Shown: positions 24,515-34,750, counted from the first letter of the stretch. The stretch is 64,000 bases of DNA from Zunongwangia pacifica (GCF_023499215.1 NZ_JAKHSK010000001.1:186001-250000), one strand, 5' to 3'. The notes: a model not told the origin generated them from the letters alone. Program-made: numbers and translations.

Positions 24515-25803
24515 TGAGTGCAGAAGTCATCATCATTATTTTTTCATTACTACTTTCCGCTTTTTTTTCGGGTATGGAGATTGCTTATGTGTCTTCAAAC
24601 AAAATTTATATTGAAATAGAGAAACTTCAGAATGATTTTTTGGCTAAAGTTTTAAAGCGCCTTACCAAAAAGCCATCTAAGTTTATCGCTGCCATGCTTG
24701 TAGGGAATAATATCGCCCTTGTTGTTTATGGTTTTTATATGGGCGATTTAATCATGGCATGGCTCCATGAAATTCAGCCTTTACACAATGCAATTTTAAA
24801 TTATCTGGTGACCGATTTAAGTCTGTTTACCCAAACAGTTTTATCTACATTACTTATTTTGGTTACGGCCGAATTTCTTCCGAAGGTATTTTTTCAGATT
24901 TATGCTAATACCATGTTGAAGTTTTTTGCGGTACCGGCCTATCTTTTTTATTTGTTGTTCAGTTTTATTTCATCGTTTGTGATCTGGATTTCAGATATGA
25001 TCTTAAAACGTTTCTTTAAAACCGATGGAGATGAGGTTCAACTGGCATTTAGTAAAATCGAACTAGGGAATTTTATTAGCGAACAGATGGAAACGGTAGA
25101 AGAGGAAGACGAAGTGGATTCTGAAATACAGATTTTTCAAAATGCCCTTCAGTTTGCCGATATTAAAGCACGGGAGGTTATGATTCCCCGTACTGAGATT
25201 ATTGCAGTAAATCAGGATCAGGAACCCGGGGATTTGGTAAAAACCTTTACGGAAACCGGACTCTCAAAAATTTTAATCTATAACGATACCATTGATAATA
25301 TTATAGGTTATGTACATTCTTTTGAGCTATTTAAAAAGCCGGAATCTATAAAATCTATTCTGTTACCTGTTATTTTCGTTCCAGAAACGATGTGGGTAAA
25401 AGATGTGCTTAATGTTTTGATCAAAAAACGAAAAAGTATTGCGGTGGTTATCGATGAATATGGTGGTACCAGTGGAATGATGACCATTGAGGATATCGTA
25501 GAAGAACTTTTTGGGGAAATAGAAGACGAACATGATTCCCCAATCCTGGTCGACGAAAAAATTAGTGACGAACATTTTAAATTTTCGGCACGTGTTGAAG
25601 TAGATTACATTAATGAAACCTATCGTTTAAATATCCCTACCGGCGAGAATTATGAAACTTTAGGTGGTTTTATTGTAAACCATACCGAGGAAATTCCCCA
25701 GCAAAACGAAGTGGTGCGCATCGATGATTTCGAATTTACAATCCTTGATGTTTCGAATACAAAAATCGATCTGGTAGAGCTTAAAATCAAGCCTGAGGAT
25801 TAA
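24514..25803 (+). CDS. CNNM/CorC-family membrane protein (hemolysin family)
   Basis: 429 residues. An N-terminal DUF21/CNNM membrane domain (about 1-160, beginning IIIIFSLLLSAFFSGMEIAYVSS), a pair of CBS domains (about 205-330, with REVMIPRTEIIAV and VVIDEYGGTSGMMTIEDIVEELFGEI) and a CorC_HlyC domain at the C-terminus (about 345-425). Related proteins transport Mg2+ or Na+, and the flavobacterial gliding protein GldE shares this architecture; the position next to lptC does not identify it as GldE. The start shares a base with the stop of the preceding small gene. Confidence 0.88.
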   Translation: MSAEVIIIIFSLLLSAFFSGMEIAYVSSNKIYIEIEKLQNDFLAKVLKRLTKKPSKFIAAMLVGNNIALVVYGFYMGDLIMAWLHEIQPLHNAILNYLVTDLSLFTQTVLSTLLILVTAEFLPKVFFQIYANTMLKFFAVPAYLFYLLFSFISSFVIWISDMILKRFFKTDGDEVQLAFSKIELGNFISEQMETVEEEDEVDSEIQIFQNALQFADIKAREVMIPRTEIIAVNQDQEPGDLVKTFTETGLSKILIYNDTIDNIIGYVHSFELFKKPESIKSILLPVIFVPETMWVKDVLNVLIKKRKSIAVVIDEYGGTSGMMTIEDIVEELFGEIEDEHDSPILVDEKISDEHFKFSARVEVDYINETYRLNIPTGENYETLGGFIVNHTEEIPQQNEVVRIDDFEFTILDVSNTKIDLVELKIKPED

Positions 25804-25899
25804 AGCGTTAAAAAGTTAATATTTTGCTAATCATAAGTTTTATAATTAGCCTAAAAACACTATTTTCGCCCACTATATTTTGATAAATTATATCTAAGA

Positions 25900-28008
25900 A
25901 TGGCAGTATTAAATAAAATCAGACAGCGTTCTGTTTTCTTAATTTTAATTATTGCATTGGCATTATTTTCATTTGTTCTGGCCGATGTGATTAGAAGTGG
26001 TGGCTTTAGCGGTAAAGATAACTCTATAGCCACTGTAAATGGAGAGGAAATTGGCAGGGAAGAATTTGCCCGTCAGGTAGAAGCATACCAGCAAAATATG
26101 CGTGGTAACATTTCTACTACGCAAGCTGTAAATCGTGTTTGGGATCAGCAATTAAATCAAATTATTGTTGATGAGCAGGTAGAAGCTCTTGGAATTAGGG
26201 CAGAGCAGGCTCAGGTAAGGCAGATGATGAGAGCTCAAATGGCTGGCAATCCTCAATTTACTAACGAAGCTGGAATGTTCGATGAAAATCGATTAAAAGA
26301 ATATGTGGCAAGTTTAAAGCAAACATCACCACAAATGTATCAGCAATGGTTAAGTTATGAAGAGGGACTTGCAGAATCTGCCGCACAAAATATTTATGCA
26401 AATATGATTCGTGCCGGTGTTGGTGCAACCCTAACCGAAGGTAAAGAAGCCTATCATTTGCAAAATAATACTATGGATCTTCGTTATGTTCAGGTTCCTT
26501 TTTCTTCAATTCCAGATGATGAAGTTGAAGTTTCTAAGTCTGAAATAAAAACATACGTAGATAATCACAAAGCGAAATTTGAAACAGAGGCCGCTCGTAA
26601 TATTCAATATGTTATTTTTAATGAAGAGCCGTCGCCAGAGGATAAAGAAGAAGCAAAAGAATCTTTAAGCGGATTGTTAGAAGATAGGGTAGAGTATAAC
26701 TCGGTTTCTAAAACGAACGATACCATTGCAGGGTTTAAAACAACTTCAGACGATCAGGAATTTGTAAATTCTAATTCAGATGTACAACAACCCGTAACCT
26801 TCAAATTTAAAAATCAGCTTCCAAAAGAGTTTGCTGACGATTTATTTAATCTTGAGAAAGGTGAAGTATATGGGCCTTATGAAGAGAATGGATATTGGAA
26901 GTTAAGCAAGCTAGTAGAGACTAAAGAAATACCAGATTCTATAAAAGCAAGCCATATTTTAATAGGATTTCAGGGAGCGCAAGCAGGTGGTACCCGTACC
27001 GAGACTGCTGCAAAACAATTAGCAGACAGTTTAGCCGGAGTTGTAAAAGCTGATAAATCTAGAATGGGAGCATTGGCAACCGAATTTTCTGATGATCCTT
27101 CAGCTGCACAAAATTCTGGTGATCTTGGCTATTTTAGACCAGGAATGATGGTGCCAACCTTTGATGATTTTGTTCTAAACAATAACAAAGGAACAGTAGG
27201 TGTTGTAAAAACAGATTTTGGATATCATGTTATTTATATCGAAGATCAAACCGATAGAGAAAAAGCAGTGAAAATCGCTACAGTGGCTAGAGAGGTTGAA
27301 GCTACTGAAGGAACAAGAAATAAACTGTTTAACGAGGTAACTAAATTTGAAATTGCTGCGGGTGAAGGTGATTTTGCCGAAGAGGCCAAAGCAGCAGATT
27401 ATAGAATCCGTACCGTACGTGATGTAAAAGCTTTAGATGAAAATATTCCCGGAGTTGGTGAACAACGCCGTGTCGTACAGTGGGCTTTTGAAGATGATGC
27501 GAAAGTAGGCGATGTAAAACGTTTTGAAACTCCAACAGGATATATTGTAGCGCAAATAACTGCTAAGAAGAAAAAAGGACTAATGAGTCCAGAAGATGCT
27601 TCGGCTGAAGTAATCCCAATTCTTACCAAGCAGAAAAAAGCTGAAATTATTAAAGAAAAGATTTCTGGAACTACTGTAGATCAGGTTGCAGAAAATCAGA
27701 ATAAAATTGTACAAACAGCAAATGCGGTAAACTTAAGTTCACCAACCCTTGCCGGTGCAGGTAACGAGCCAGAAGTTGTAGGTGCAGTTTATGCGTTAGA
27801 AGTAGGAGAAACCAGTAAACCAATTGTAGGTGATAAAGGAGTGTATGTGGTAGAACTGGTAAGTAAGAGCGAAGCGCCAGAGCTGGATTCTTATAAACCA
27901 TTTGCGCAACAGGAAACCAGAACGCGTCGTCAAATGGCAAACAACAGAGCTTTTGAAGCTTTAAAAGCGAAGGCTGAAATTGAAGATAAAAGAGCTAAAT
28001 TCTATTAG
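25900..28008 (+). CDS. PpiD/SurA-like membrane-anchored peptidyl-prolyl isomerase
   Basis: 702 residues. A single N-terminal membrane anchor (about 12-30, FLILIIALALFSFVLADVI), a SurA-N-like chaperone region, a parvulin PPIase domain at about 345-455 (SIKASHILIGF to YHVIYIED) and a long helical C-terminal region with a degenerate second parvulin-like part. It should assist folding of outer-membrane and periplasmic proteins on the periplasmic side of the inner membrane. It follows the lptC run after 96 bases. A clear terminator comes after it. Confidence 0.9.
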   Translation: MAVLNKIRQRSVFLILIIALALFSFVLADVIRSGGFSGKDNSIATVNGEEIGREEFARQVEAYQQNMRGNISTTQAVNRVWDQQLNQIIVDEQVEALGIRAEQAQVRQMMRAQMAGNPQFTNEAGMFDENRLKEYVASLKQTSPQMYQQWLSYEEGLAESAAQNIYANMIRAGVGATLTEGKEAYHLQNNTMDLRYVQVPFSSIPDDEVEVSKSEIKTYVDNHKAKFETEAARNIQYVIFNEEPSPEDKEEAKESLSGLLEDRVEYNSVSKTNDTIAGFKTTSDDQEFVNSNSDVQQPVTFKFKNQLPKEFADDLFNLEKGEVYGPYEENGYWKLSKLVETKEIPDSIKASHILIGFQGAQAGGTRTETAAKQLADSLAGVVKADKSRMGALATEFSDDPSAAQNSGDLGYFRPGMMVPTFDDFVLNNNKGTVGVVKTDFGYHVIYIEDQTDREKAVKIATVAREVEATEGTRNKLFNEVTKFEIAAGEGDFAEEAKAADYRIRTVRDVKALDENIPGVGEQRRVVQWAFEDDAKVGDVKRFETPTGYIVAQITAKKKKGLMSPEDASAEVIPILTKQKKAEIIKEKISGTTVDQVAENQNKIVQTANAVNLSSPTLAGAGNEPEVVGAVYALEVGETSKPIVGDKGVYVVELVSKSEAPELDSYKPFAQQETRTRRQMANNRAFEALKAKAEIEDKRAKFY

Positions 28009-28029
28009 TATTTAGCAGAAATAAGTCAT

Positions 28030-28062
28030 AAAAAAATCCACTCGATCGAGTGGATTTTTTTA
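28030..28062. terminator. Bidirectional terminator between the ppiD-like and GHMP kinase genes
   Basis: Perfect palindrome AAAAAATCCACTC/GAGTGGATTTTTT around GATC, with A and T runs at the two sides; it lies between convergent genes. Confidence 0.85.
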
Positions 28063-28111
28063 TGACTATAGGTATCGGGTTTGGTTTTTCTAAACAACCT
28101 TTAGCGTTCCA

Positions 28112-29041
28112 CTATAAAATCATTTGGCTGTAAGGAATTACTACCTCAAATCCTTTTTCTTTAAAATAAAGTGTAGGATCATTTTTGGCAGTTACCATAA
28201 TAAAATCACCACCCCAGGCACCAAGACTTTTAATACTTCCCTCATAATCCGGGAAAAGCCTGGTTTTTACTTTAGGCAGGTTTAATGCTTTAGAAATTAA
28301 ATTCTCGTGGATATTGATCAATAAATCATATTCGGCTAAATTATCGCATTTAATGAGCTGCTGAGTAATATTGGAAACCTTTTCAATTAAAATTTCACGA
28401 TCATCAACGGTCCTTTTTCTGTAATGCGCTATGCCTTCTCTGCTATTTTGTTTTTGATTTAGGTAAACAAAGTAAATATGATCTGAAAATCCCGGCTCAA
28501 AATCTGCTTTTAGTGAAATTTGAGTATTTTTTTTCCGTTCGTAGGTTATAGGACTATCTGCTTGAGCACAGGCAATGTCGTAACCACTTCCTTTAAAAGT
28601 TTTATTCAGTAAAACATAAGGATCAATTTTCAGCCACTGCGCAAGGTTATTGATTAAAGTAGAAGAGGTGCCTAAACCCCAATTGCGGTTAAACTCTAAT
28701 TCAGTTAGAATATCATACCCTTTTTCAAAAAGATGTTGTCCAGATAATTCTTCAGCAGCCGTTATAATTTGGATGCAGCGCGCTGATATTGCTGATTCTT
28801 TTTCTGATTCTGAAATTTTATATTCTGAAGTCGACTTTATTCCTAAGGAATCTTTTTTAAACTGATCCTGAAACCAGATTTTATCATTTTCATCCTTACT
28901 CATCCAGTTGATTACGCCTAAATTATTTTCCTGAATAGTTAAAGACTGTCCTTTTTTTGTAGGAAGGCATAAAGCCTGTGCGCCATCTAAAACAGCATAT
29001 TCGGCTGTAATTAAAAGTTTACCGGGACTGTAAAATCTCAT
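28112..29041 (-). CDS. GYDIA-family GHMP kinase
   Basis: 309 residues starting MRFYSPGKLLITAEYAVLDGA, the N-terminal motif of GHMP kinases. The ATP-binding loop region is seen in NRNWGLGTSSTLINNLAQW, and the signature GSGYDIACAQADSPI contains the GYDIA motif that names this Bacteroidota subfamily. Neighbouring HMG-CoA reductase, whose stop overlaps this start by 4 bases, points to the mevalonate pathway, so mevalonate or phosphomevalonate kinase activity is plausible. The exact substrate is not settled by sequence. Confidence 0.85.
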   Translation of the reverse strand: MRFYSPGKLLITAEYAVLDGAQALCLPTKKGQSLTIQENNLGVINWMSKDENDKIWFQDQFKKDSLGIKSTSEYKISESEKESAISARCIQIITAAEELSGQHLFEKGYDILTELEFNRNWGLGTSSTLINNLAQWLKIDPYVLLNKTFKGSGYDIACAQADSPITYERKKNTQISLKADFEPGFSDHIYFVYLNQKQNSREGIAHYRKRTVDDREILIEKVSNITQQLIKCDNLAEYDLLINIHENLISKALNLPKVKTRLFPDYEGSIKSLGAWGGDFIMVTAKNDPTLYFKEKGFEVVIPYSQMIL

Positions 29042-30354
29042 CCTCTAAGTTTTTCAAGTTGCACAGCAACATCGCTATGAGAAACCACATTGGTTTTATA
29101 ATATTCGATTAGTTTTTCTTTTTCTTCCAAAGTGGCATTATGTTGATTAAGTATATTCATCAAATGCATTTTCATGTGGCCTTTCTGGATGCCGGTGGTG
29201 ATGAGCGATTTTATGGCTGCAAAATTCTGGGCTAGTCCGGCGACGGCAACAATTTCCATTAATTTTTTAGCGTTAGGTTGCCCAAGCATTTCCAAAGCCA
29301 GCTTTACTAAAGGATGAAGACTGGTTAAGCCGCCAACAGTTCCCAGAGCCAAAGGGACTTCGATCCAAAACTTAAAGATTCCGTTCTCAACGCTGGCATG
29401 GGTTAAGCTGGAGTACTGCCCATCTTTCGCCGCGTAAGCATGTACGCCGGCTTCAATGGCTCTAAAATCATTTCCTGTAGCCAGCACCACCGCGTCTATT
29501 CCATTCATGATTCCTTTATTATGGGTAACTGCCCTAAACGGTTCGGTTTCGGCAATTTTAACCGCTCTTAAAAATTTATCTGCAAATTGTTCTCCGCTTA
29601 AATCAGGATCATCAGATAGGTTTTCTAAAGAACAGCGAACTTCTGCTCTTACCACACACTCGGGCACGTAATTAGATAGAATACTCATTACGATTTCGAT
29701 ATGGCGTTCTTTCTCATCAAAATCCTCCCAAATCGCTGCTTCCTTTTCCAGAACCTCAGCGAACTTTTCAAGGCAGCTATTTATAAAATTAGCTCCCATG
29801 CTATCTACAGTTTCAAAATTACAATGCAACTGGTAGTAATGGTCTATTTCAGCGGTGCGGTCCCTAAGCTCGATACTTTTAATACCGCCACCACGTTTCT
29901 CCATGTTTTGGGTGATCGGTATAGCAGCTTCTCTAAGTTTAGGTTCTAATTGGTTAAAAAACAGCTCTAATTTTTCTTCGCATCCTTGGTAAATAAAGTG
30001 TACCTGTCCAACTTTTATGGTGTCGATAACTTCTGCCTTAAATCCTCCCCGGCTTCCCCAAAATTTAGCCGCTTTACTGGCTGCCGCAATTACAGAGCTT
30101 TCTTCAATGGCCATAGGGATGGCAAAAAGTTCGTTGTTAATTAAAAAATTAGGCGCAATACCAAAAGGCAAATAGTAATTAGATAGGGTATTTTCGGTAA
30201 ACTCCTCGTGTAATTGTTGTAGCTTTTCGTCCTTGTTCCAGTACTGTTTTAAAACTTCTACAGCTTTAGGATCATCATTCAGATAGGTTTTTGTTAACCA
30301 GTTAATCTTTTCTCCCTTCGTTAGCTTTGAAAAGCCGGAAATTGGTTCCTTCAT
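29038..30354 (-). CDS. Hydroxymethylglutaryl-CoA reductase, class II
   Basis: 438 residues. Motifs of the class II enzyme: EESSVIAAASKAAKFW with the catalytic Glu, HNKGIMNGIDAV with the Lys, ATGNDFRAIEAG with the Asp, and QKGHMKMH with the C-terminal His. The N-terminal membrane domain of eukaryotic enzymes is absent. It interconverts HMG-CoA and mevalonate; in Flavobacteriaceae it supplies isoprenoids through the mevalonate pathway. The stop codon overlaps the GHMP kinase start. A -7 promoter box lies 25 bases before its start. Confidence 0.93.
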   Translation of the reverse strand: MKEPISGFSKLTKGEKINWLTKTYLNDDPKAVEVLKQYWNKDEKLQQLHEEFTENTLSNYYLPFGIAPNFLINNELFAIPMAIEESSVIAAASKAAKFWGSRGGFKAEVIDTIKVGQVHFIYQGCEEKLELFFNQLEPKLREAAIPITQNMEKRGGGIKSIELRDRTAEIDHYYQLHCNFETVDSMGANFINSCLEKFAEVLEKEAAIWEDFDEKERHIEIVMSILSNYVPECVVRAEVRCSLENLSDDPDLSGEQFADKFLRAVKIAETEPFRAVTHNKGIMNGIDAVVLATGNDFRAIEAGVHAYAAKDGQYSSLTHASVENGIFKFWIEVPLALGTVGGLTSLHPLVKLALEMLGQPNAKKLMEIVAVAGLAQNFAAIKSLITTGIQKGHMKMHLMNILNQHNATLEEKEKLIEYYKTNVVSHSDVAVQLEKLRG

Positions 30355-30378
30355 GAAATTTTATAAATAGTTTCAATG

Positions 30379-30386
30379 CAAAGATA
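30379..30386 (-). promoter_or_regulatory. Putative -7 box of the HMG-CoA reductase operon
   Basis: On the minus strand TATCTTTG followed by C matches TAnnTTTG, 25 bases before the start codon. No good TTTG -33 box is seen at the usual spacing, so confidence is limited. Confidence 0.4.
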
Positions 30387-30545
30387 CAATTGTTATTTAG
30401 TTGCTCGTAAGACATTAAATTTAAAGCCGTGTTTGGTTTGCTTGAAAACATCATTAACAAATTGTTAGTATTTAACATCAGTTCGACCGGCTTTTTCATC
30501 AAAATTTAGTAAACTTGGCCTGCAATAAAATTTTCAAAGAATTTA

Positions 30546-32717
30546 ATGAGGTTCTCAAAAATCTTAGTTCTGCTTATGATGATGGCAGCTTCTGTTGCGA
30601 CTTCTCAGGAAAAGAATATCACGCTTGAAGAAATATGGAGCGGAAAGTTTAGTCAGCAACATTTACAATCCCTACAATCTCTTAATAATGGTGTTGAATA
30701 TGTGGTGCTAAATCACGACCCGGATTCTGGAAATTCCAGTGTCGATGTTTATAGTTACGAAACCGGTGAGAAAACCCGAACGCTGGTAGACACTAAAGAT
30801 CTAAAAGGTTTAAAAAGTTTCCAGGCGTTTAGTTTAAGCCAGGATGAGAGCAAAATGCTGTTGGCTACAGATCCGCAACCAATTTATCGAAGATCTTCGA
30901 AGGCGATATTCTATATTTTTGATATAAAATCTAAAAAACTTACAAAGCTTAGTGATAAAAAAGTTCAGGAGCCCACATTTTCTCCAGATAATTCTAAGTT
31001 AGCTTATGTCTTTGAGAATAATATCTATGTTTACGATGTGGCAGGCCATAGCGAAAAGCAAATTACCAAAGACGGTAAAGTGAACAGTATTATTAATGGT
31101 GTGACCGATTGGGTATACGAGGAAGAACTTGGTTTTGTAAGAGCTTTTCAATGGAATTATAAAGGAGATAAAATTGCTTTTTTAAGATTTGATGAAGCTA
31201 AAGTGCCAGAATTTTCTATGGATATCTTCGGAGGTGGTCTATATCCAAGCGAGCTGGTTTTTAAATATCCCAAGGCCGGTGAAGCTAATTCTGAAGTTTC
31301 GTTGCACATGTACGATGTAGCTTCGGAAGAAAGTACAGAAATAAACCTGGGGGATGATAAGGATTTCTATATTCCGCGTATCAAATGGACCAATAAGGAT
31401 AATGTATTAAGCGTTCAGGTTTTAAACAGGCATCAGGATCAATTAGATCTGATTTTTGTAGATGCTGAAGATTATACTACCAAAGTTATTCTTACTGAAA
31501 AAGATGAGGCTTACGTTGATGTAACCGATAATCTCACTTTTTTAGAAGATAACAGTTTTATCTGGACAAGCGAAAGAGACGGTTATAATCATATATATTT
31601 ATATGATGAAAACGGAAAACTTAAGAGCCAGGTAACGACGGGGAATTGGGAAGTGACCAATTACTATGGTTATGATAATAAAAGTAATCGTTTATTTTAT
31701 CAAAGCACAGAAAACGGAAGTGTAAATCGTGATGTCTATTCCATAAAAACAAACGGGAAAGGTAAAAAACGAATTACGGAAAAAACCGGAATCAATAATG
31801 CCGATTTTAGTGCCGATTTCACTTATTTTATCAATGCCTTTACGAGCACAGACACTCCGATGCAGTACACCTTGCATTTAGCTAAAAACGGAAAACTGGT
31901 ACGGGAAATTAAGAATAATGAAGAGCTGTTAGAAGTTGAAAAACCGTATCATTTCTCACCCAAAGAATTATCTACGCTTGTAGTAAATGGCAATGAGTTA
32001 AATATGTGGACCATAAAACCTTCAGATTTTGATGCGTCTAAGAAATATCCGCTGTTAATGTTTCAATATTCAGGACCGGGATCACAGTCGGTTTCCAACT
32101 CTTATTTTAATACTAATGATTACTGGTATCAGTTACTGGCTGATAAAGGATATATTATCGCTTGTGTAGATGGCAGGGGAACTGGATTTAAAGGAGCCGA
32201 ATTTAAAAAAATAACTCAAAATGAGTTAGGAAAATACGAGCTTGAAGATCAGATCGCAGCAGCAAAAAAACTAGGTGAACTTGACTATATAGATGCTGAT
32301 CGAATTGGAATTTGGGGATGGAGTTTTGGGGGCTTTATGGCTTCTAATGCCATCCTGAAAGGAAATAATACCTTTGCAATGGCCATAGCAGTGGCACCGG
32401 TAACCAGTTGGAGATTTTATGACACCATTTATACCGAACGTTTTATGACCACACCGCAGGAAAATGCTTCTGGTTACGATGAAAATTCACCAATTAACCA
32501 TGTAGATAAATTAAAGGGAGACTTTTTAATTGTACACGGCAGCGGTGATGATAATGTGCACCTTCAAAACACCATGCGAATGGTTGAGGCATTAATACAG
32601 GCCAATAAACAATTCGATTGGGCGATTTACCCCGATAAAAATCACGGCATTTATGGCGGCAATACCAGATTGCACCTGTATACAAAAATGACAAACTTTA
32701 TAAAAGAACATCTATAA
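30546..32717 (+). CDS. Dipeptidyl peptidase IV, S9 family
   Basis: 723 residues with a signal peptide (to about residue 20, ATSQ). An N-terminal beta-propeller (about 45-460) with the DPP IV-type motif DWVYEEELGF precedes an alpha/beta-hydrolase domain. Catalytic Ser is in GWSFGGFMAS, Asp in SGDDNVH (668-669 region) and His700 in NHGIYGG. It removes X-Pro or X-Ala dipeptides from peptides in the periplasm. The peptide transporter that begins 24 bases downstream would import the products, so the two form a peptide-scavenging unit. Confidence 0.92.
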   Translation: MRFSKILVLLMMMAASVATSQEKNITLEEIWSGKFSQQHLQSLQSLNNGVEYVVLNHDPDSGNSSVDVYSYETGEKTRTLVDTKDLKGLKSFQAFSLSQDESKMLLATDPQPIYRRSSKAIFYIFDIKSKKLTKLSDKKVQEPTFSPDNSKLAYVFENNIYVYDVAGHSEKQITKDGKVNSIINGVTDWVYEEELGFVRAFQWNYKGDKIAFLRFDEAKVPEFSMDIFGGGLYPSELVFKYPKAGEANSEVSLHMYDVASEESTEINLGDDKDFYIPRIKWTNKDNVLSVQVLNRHQDQLDLIFVDAEDYTTKVILTEKDEAYVDVTDNLTFLEDNSFIWTSERDGYNHIYLYDENGKLKSQVTTGNWEVTNYYGYDNKSNRLFYQSTENGSVNRDVYSIKTNGKGKKRITEKTGINNADFSADFTYFINAFTSTDTPMQYTLHLAKNGKLVREIKNNEELLEVEKPYHFSPKELSTLVVNGNELNMWTIKPSDFDASKKYPLLMFQYSGPGSQSVSNSYFNTNDYWYQLLADKGYIIACVDGRGTGFKGAEFKKITQNELGKYELEDQIAAAKKLGELDYIDADRIGIWGWSFGGFMASNAILKGNNTFAMAIAVAPVTSWRFYDTIYTERFMTTPQENASGYDENSPINHVDKLKGDFLIVHGSGDDNVHLQNTMRMVEALIQANKQFDWAIYPDKNHGIYGGNTRLHLYTKMTNFIKEHL

Positions 32718-32741
32718 AACTCAATCAACAAACTTAAAATT

Positions 32742-34118
32742 ATGGCAAATACTGCACCTCCAGCTAATCAAAAAGAAATATTTGGGCATCCGGCAGGATT
32801 GTATATTCTCTTTTTTACAGAATTATGGGAACGCTTCTCCTACTACGGAATGCGAGCCTTATTTACGCTATACCTTGTTGCTGAAACCACCTCGGATAAT
32901 CCAGGTTTTGGATGGACAAATACCGAGGCCTTAGAACTTTATGGTTGGTATACCATGCTAGTTTATGTGTCTTCTATTCCAGGGGGATGGGTCGCCGATA
33001 AACTTTTAGGGCAAAAGAAAACTGTTTTGATTGGTGGTATACTCCTGTGTATTGGGCACGGAATCTTATCGTTTGAATCTGAAACTTCTTTCTATATTGG
33101 TTGTTTATTTATCATTCTTGGGGTAGGTGGTTTAAAACCAAATATCTCTTCGATGGTAGGAGGATTATATAAGCAAGGTGACGAACGTAGAGATCTTGGG
33201 TTCTATATTTTTTACATGGGGATTAATATTGGTGGTTTCTTAGCACCAATTGCTTGTGGTTTCTTAGCTCAATATTATGGATGGCACTGGGGATTTGGTC
33301 TTGCAGCAATAGGAATGTTGCTGGGACAGATCGTTTATATGCTGGGACAAAAGCACCTATCTCATGTTGGGAATTTAATTTCAAGAAAAAACGAAGCAGA
33401 TCGAGCGATTTTAGATAAACCCTTAACCTCAATAGAAAAAGACAGAGTAAAAGTATTGCTAATCTCTTTCTTATTAATTATCCTTTTCTGGGCAGCTTTT
33501 GAGCAGGCTGGTGGTTTAATGAATCTTTATGCTTCAGAGAAAGTAGACAGAACGATTTTAGGCTTCGAAATTCCTGCTTCAGTATTCCAGTCAGTAAACT
33601 CTTTCTTTATTATCACTTTGGCGACATTGGTTGGTAGCTTTTGGTTTCATTGGAAAAAGAAAGGAAGAGAATCATCTTCTATTTTTAAAATGGCGGTTGG
33701 TTTAATTATTATGGCCTTAGGGTTTGGTTTTATGAGTGCAGCATCTTTGCAATATCAAGAAACCGGATCTTCAGGAATGTACTGGTTAATTTTAGCCTAT
33801 TTATTCCATACCATTGGTGAATTATGCGCATCACCGGTATCGCTATCTTTTATTACCAAACTAGCTCCGCTAAAATATGCTTCAATTATTATGGGAATGT
33901 ACTGGGCGGCAACAGGCTTAGGAAATAAGGTTGCCGGTTTAATTGGCCAATTTGCTCAGGATCTTGGGGAATTCGAAATTTTTACCGGTATCCTGGTAAT
34001 CTGGACAATAATAGGATTGTTAGTTATTGCAATGTTAAAACCTCTTAAACGTTTAACCCACGGTGCAGAGGATGCAAAGATGGAAGAAGGCATCCCGCAG
34101 GAAACAACAATAGAATAA
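32742..34118 (+). CDS. Proton-coupled oligopeptide transporter, POT family (MFS)
   Basis: 458 residues, mostly membrane segments, about 12-14 helices. POT signatures are present: ELWERFSYYGMRALF in helix 1 (the ExxERFxYYG motif for proton coupling), and GVGGLKPNISSMVGG in the region between helices 3 and 5. It takes up di- and tripeptides with protons. Its position 24 bases after the dipeptidyl peptidase gene suggests co-transcription and use of that enzyme's products. A terminator follows. Confidence 0.92.
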   Translation: MANTAPPANQKEIFGHPAGLYILFFTELWERFSYYGMRALFTLYLVAETTSDNPGFGWTNTEALELYGWYTMLVYVSSIPGGWVADKLLGQKKTVLIGGILLCIGHGILSFESETSFYIGCLFIILGVGGLKPNISSMVGGLYKQGDERRDLGFYIFYMGINIGGFLAPIACGFLAQYYGWHWGFGLAAIGMLLGQIVYMLGQKHLSHVGNLISRKNEADRAILDKPLTSIEKDRVKVLLISFLLIILFWAAFEQAGGLMNLYASEKVDRTILGFEIPASVFQSVNSFFIITLATLVGSFWFHWKKKGRESSSIFKMAVGLIIMALGFGFMSAASLQYQETGSSGMYWLILAYLFHTIGELCASPVSLSFITKLAPLKYASIIMGMYWAATGLGNKVAGLIGQFAQDLGEFEIFTGILVIWTIIGLLVIAMLKPLKRLTHGAEDAKMEEGIPQETTIE

Positions 34119-34139
34119 AAAGAGATTATAATATTTTCT

Positions 34140-34169
34140 AAAAAACGTTCTGTAAAAGGAACGTTTTTT
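34140..34169 (+). terminator. Intrinsic terminator after the peptide transporter
   Basis: Stem AAAAAACGTTC/GGAACGTTTTTT with a short A-rich loop and T run, about 20 bases after the stop codon and just before the thioredoxin gene. Confidence 0.8.
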
Positions 34170-34195
34170 GTTATCATAGAAGAAAATTTTTGAAG

Positions 34196-34750
34196 ATGAA
34201 AAAAATACTTTTTATAGCATTAATAATGGTTGGTTTTGCAGTGCAGGCGCAGGAAACTGAAAGTAAGATTAACTGGATGACCATGAACGAGGCGCTGGCA
34301 GCACAAAAGGAAACGCCTAAGAATATTATCATGGATGCGTATACTGATTGGTGTGGCCCGTGTAAAATGCTTGATAAAAACACTTTTGGGCATCCACAGG
34401 TGGCCCAATTTATTAATGAAAACTATTATCCGGTAAAATTTAATGCAGAAGGCCAGGAAGAAATTAAATACAAAGACGAAGTTTTTGCTAATCCAGAATA
34501 TAAACCTGAGTTAAAAGGTAAAAGAAATAGTCCGCATGAATTTGCTCGGGCTTTACAAATTTCAGGATATCCAAGTATTGTGTTTTTTGATGAAAACGGA
34601 GATTTAATCGCACCATTAACCGGATATAGAACGCCGGCGCAAATAGAAATATTTTTAAAAATCTTCGCAAAAGACGAGTATAAAAAATTAACTACAGAAA
34701 AAGCCTGGAATGAATACAATGAAAACTTTGAACCTACGTTTAGTAAGTAA
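34196..34750 (+). CDS. Secreted thioredoxin-fold protein
   Basis: 184 residues from the ATG at 34196; the in-frame TTG at 34190 is less likely. Signal peptide ends at QAQ (about residue 19). The redox motif DWCGPCKMLDK places Cys53 and Cys56, and the cis-proline motif GYPSIVFF lies near 125-130. A roughly 40-residue insertion between them (residues about 75-115) is larger than in thioredoxin. It probably reduces or isomerises disulfides in the periplasm. It is flanked by terminators on both sides and seems to be transcribed alone. Confidence 0.87.
   Translation: MKKILFIALIMVGFAVQAQETESKINWMTMNEALAAQKETPKNIIMDAYTDWCGPCKMLDKNTFGHPQVAQFINENYYPVKFNAEGQEEIKYKDEVFANPEYKPELKGKRNSPHEFARALQISGYPSIVFFDENGDLIAPLTGYRTPAQIEIFLKIFAKDEYKKLTTEKAWNEYNENFEPTFSK

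Noticed and set aside
24514-25803. CNNM-family gene named gldE
   Set aside because: The architecture fits, but gldE normally lies next to other gld genes such as gldD, which are absent here.
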